From NCBI GenBank assembly GCA_963971225.1, contig OZ020268.1, positions 114,358,830 to 114,422,829 of the forward strand: DNA of 64,000 bases. The letters run 5' to 3'. This DNA is from Melieria omissa (lineage: Eukaryota; Arthropoda; Insecta; Diptera; Ulidiidae). Below, one piece after another: positions 61,526-64,000 of the stretch (position 1 is the stretch's first letter; every line of letters starts with the position of its first letter). The position numbers and the translations under genes were made by a program. The notes under the pieces were generated by a model. That model worked only from the letters and a program-made list of their open reading frames with translations. It made no database searches and was not told the DNA's origin.

Positions 61526-63256
61526 TTAGTTCACGTATGCCATTGAGGCGCCCTTTCGATCGAAATGCCGTACTCGAACAAAGAGAAACGCGGCGACTAG
61601 AGATGCGACGGCCAGCACCAACAGTAGCATTACTAAGCCGCCTACGAAGCTCGGTACCGACATACAAATCGTCTCCGGATCGGCCGAACGTGCCGATTGT
61701 ATAACGACAGTCTCGTTGTTGGCGTTATTGTTGAGGGCGAAATTTACATCGCCCGGAGCCACCACCTGGATGGTTCGACTTGTGTTGACGTCGGTCATTT
61801 CTTGCGTATCGCGCTTGTAGATTCGCGGCTTCATCACGATGTCGATCGTGTCGCGTCGCCGGCGCACACCGCGCAGATCGTCGAGGCCCTCCACGGAGCG
61901 CGGCCGTCCGCCCAGCGAGACCAGGTTGCCACCTTCGATGTCATCCTTGCGCTTGACGGTGCTGTACTGGCCGGGCTGTCCCGGCAGCGGCGGTGGCGGC
62001 AGGTGCAAGTCGTTGGCACCTTGTGGTGTCGCTTGCGAGCTCTGCGGTCCCGACTCGGGTGTGGTGACTGCGGAGGTTTGTGCCTGTGGTGAGGGCACTA
62101 CATCGGGCTGATTCTCTGAATATGCACCGGTGGCATCAGCCGAGGGGTGTCTGGGATCTGGGTAGGCTGCAGGTGGAAGACCGCCCAGCGGGAAATCGCC
62201 GCGATCGTATGGCTCCGGTGGTCCGTACTCGGCCGATAGCGCGTTGCCGCCAATCTGTGGCACACCGTATTCAGCGCCAGGCAGGCCGGGGCCGCACTTG
62301 GGCTCAGGGCAGTTGTAGCGACACACCTGTATCACGCACTGGAAGTGCACGTTCATCGAGTCGGGGAATTTGAATGCCTGGAAGTATGCAAAGCTAACCA
62401 CCGACGCCGAAGGCCCAAAGTTCTTGATCTTCTGGAATTTACTCATGATCTTCGGGCGCACAACGCAGCCATTTTGGTCCACAAGCTGTATGGGCGCGCG
62501 CTTGCCGTCGTGCGCCACGCAGTTGCGCACCAGCATGTCGAACTTGTTCTCGTCGTCCTTGATGGCCAGCACCATTGTCATCGTCTGGCCGATCTTCACT
62601 ATGCCGGACACCTCAGATGCCCACGGGCCCTTGCCCACCTGTATCTGCATCCAGCACTGCAAGTTGTCGCCCAGGAAGTTGGCGGTCACCGCATGCAACA
62701 TGTCCACTTGGAACGGACGGAATGTGACGGCCTTCTCGTAGAAGTCGTACCACGTGCAGCGTAGTTTGCGCGCTTGATCCCACACCTCCTGCACGTAAGG
62801 GTCGTACTGAATGATGATCGTGTTCTCCACATAGCTGCCCGACGGAGTGGGTGCGCCATAGCCGGCCGCATTGTGATTGGCCGAGCTAGACATGCCGCAG
62901 CTGTTGAGGAAGATCTCAAAGGTGGCGCTCAGGTGTCCAGTGCCCGGCTTAAGGTGCACACAGTGGGGATCGCTGTAGAAGCCCTTTGAGAAGATCATGC
63001 CGTAGAAGGGCCGATCGAATTCGATGTTGACGCGCATGTGCGTCTTCTCGCACTGCACCTGCAGATGTTTGATCTGCGGGCTGTCGTTGGTCGTCGCCAA
63101 GGGCCAAGCATCATCGCTGATTTCGTTGGACACGCCTGCCGGCAGAGAGCCTTGAGGAGCACCGTAAACGGGCGACGGCGCTGGCGGACCGTACACCGAT
63201 CTGTGTTCAAGTGGCAATGAGGCAGAGTCGACATGTGGTCCTTCACAATGGACGTC
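61526..63256 (-). CDS. ZP-domain transmembrane protein, 3' exon (dusky/miniature class)
   Basis: A 577-codon final exon with acceptor tcattacag at 63257; the first exon(s), with the signal peptide, were not identified and probably lie beyond the window. A Tyr-Gly-Pro rich stretch precedes the ZP domain (QIKHLQVQCEKTHMRVNIEF to FQCVIQVCRYNCPEPKCGPG). Conserved cysteines include those in LQCWMQI, VRNCVAHDG, DQNGCVVRP and FQCVIQVCRYNC. After a Pro-rich spacer comes a furin-type site, GVRRRRDTIDI, then a transmembrane helix (FVGGLVMLLLVLAVASLVAAF) and a short tail ending MAYVN. Such proteins shape the apical extracellular matrix under the cuticle; in flies the closest by pattern are dusky, miniature and dusky-like. 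I favour dusky-like but cannot distinguish them here. Confidence 0.9.
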   Translation of the reverse strand, partial: DVHCEGPHVDSASLPLEHRSVYGPPAPSPVYGAPQGSLPAGVSNEISDDAWPLATTNDSPQIKHLQVQCEKTHMRVNIEFDRPFYGMIFSKGFYSDPHCVHLKPGTGHLSATFEIFLNSCGMSSSANHNAAGYGAPTPSGSYVENTIIIQYDPYVQEVWDQARKLRCTWYDFYEKAVTFRPFQVDMLHAVTANFLGDNLQCWMQIQVGKGPWASEVSGIVKIGQTMTMVLAIKDDENKFDMLVRNCVAHDGKRAPIQLVDQNGCVVRPKIMSKFQKIKNFGPSASVVSFAYFQAFKFPDSMNVHFQCVIQVCRYNCPEPKCGPGLPGAEYGVPQIGGNALSAEYGPPEPYDRGDFPLGGLPPAAYPDPRHPSADATGAYSENQPDVVPSPQAQTSAVTTPESGPQSSQATPQGANDLHLPPPPLPGQPGQYSTVKRKDDIEGGNLVSLGGRPRSVEGLDDLRGVRRRRDTIDIVMKPRIYKRDTQEMTDVNTSRTIQVVAPGDVNFALNNNANNETVVIQSARSADPETICMSVPSFVGGLVMLLLVLAVASLVAAFLFVRVRHFDRKGASMAYVN

Positions 63257-64000
63257 CTGTAATGAAGAAACCACATTTAATAAGAGATTAAATAATGATT
63301 TTAAAGTATTAATTCTGACACATTTTCACATTTTCGCGCATTTGTTTAGGGTTTTGCAATGTTTCCTAAAAATAACGAAGCTTACGGTCCGATTTGCGAA
63401 ATGCTTTTATTACTAAATGCGTTTATTTTTTATTTTGCCGCAAGTTATGTAAATGGCCATAAATGAAACGTAAGAGACCAAGTCAAAGAGCGTTAAAAGT
63501 GTTTACTTAATTTAAAAATAAACACAAAATAAAACACGCCGACGCCGTCGCCAACGCGCTTTGTCAAAACGGCCGGTTGTGCAAGCCACGACCAAGCGAA
63601 GAAAATTGCTACCACACGAAAGACGGCAGTTATACCATAATCCCTTCATAATTTTGATACAGTTCGTTGCCGAATATTTTGAAATTACTCGTACCGACGC
63701 TACGTCAACCAATGAAATAAGCCAACAACAAACATCGGAGAAAAAAGCAGCACACGCAAAATTAAGCCACCAACAGCAGAGAAACAAAAATAACTGCAGT
63801 TACAGTCGTGTTGCATAACACAACAACTCGAAAAGTCTTCAACTTAAGTTCAGTAAAAAAAATGAGAAAAGCAAAAAATCGAGAACAACAACAACAAAAG
63901 CAGCAAGTACGAAAGGTTTCGTTGGCAATATGCCACATTACTCGGCCCACTGTTCCCAGTTCTGCGACATTTATGAAGCAGAGGCACAACGAGTACGTTG
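63257..64000 (-). other. Intron or 5' flank of the ZP gene
   Basis: Noncoding, CAA-repeat rich on the plus strand. Minus-strand frames here start at non-ATG codons and have no convincing donor, so the first ZP exon was not placed. Confidence 0.5.

Overview
This is a eukaryotic, AT-rich window from a higher fly (Diptera, Brachycera). Genes are split by short GT-AG introns, and the proteins are closest in character to Drosophila families. Transposon remains of Tc1/mariner, TTAA-inserting (piggyBac-like), hAT-like, SINE and LINE type fill the spaces between them. An acalyptrate fly such as a tephritid is my guess from the transposon mix and gene content; the sequence alone does not prove it. From memory, and not checked here, several of these genes have Drosophila relatives on chromosome arm 3L (Muller element D).

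Layout. Positions 1-21,080 hold no gene I can support. They carry a hAT-like MITE, a palindromic mariner derivative, a mariner fossil next to a tRNA-derived SINE, a LINE fragment with a 14-bp target duplication, part of a TTAA element, and a near-complete Tc1 element with a deleted mariner nested in it. From 21.1 to 26.25 kb (minus strand) lie six exons of a family 1 glycoside hydrolase; its signal-peptide exon was not found. From 26.5 to 34.5 kb is a cluster of TTAA-flanked MITEs, one inserted inside another.

The right half is gene-dense. It holds Dbp73D (DEAD-box helicase, plus, 34.83-37.08 kb), an importin-4 type karyopherin (minus, 38.94-46.84 kb), Spd-2 (centrosome scaffold, plus, 49.01-53.52 kb) and armi (piRNA-pathway RNA helicase, minus, 54.48-58.40 kb). 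An unrecognised 82-residue protein gene (minus, 58.47-58.79 kb) ends only 69 nt before the armi start codon. Fdx1 (mitochondrial ferredoxin, plus, 59.27-59.85 kb) and the last exon of a membrane-anchored ZP-domain protein (minus, 61.53-63.26 kb, first exons outside or unresolved) complete it.

These genes do not form one pathway. They are housekeeping or germline genes (ribosome biogenesis, nuclear import, centrosome, piRNA, iron-sulfur or steroid electron transfer) plus one digestive or detoxifying glycosidase and one apical-matrix protein. Exon joins were chosen by splice consensus and reading phase, and every multi-exon model given as complete adds up to an open frame. The most unusual items are the nested TTAA MITEs with their empty-site copy, the palindromic mariner, and the very tight small-gene/armi pair. 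I found no CRISPR array, operon or other prokaryote-type system.
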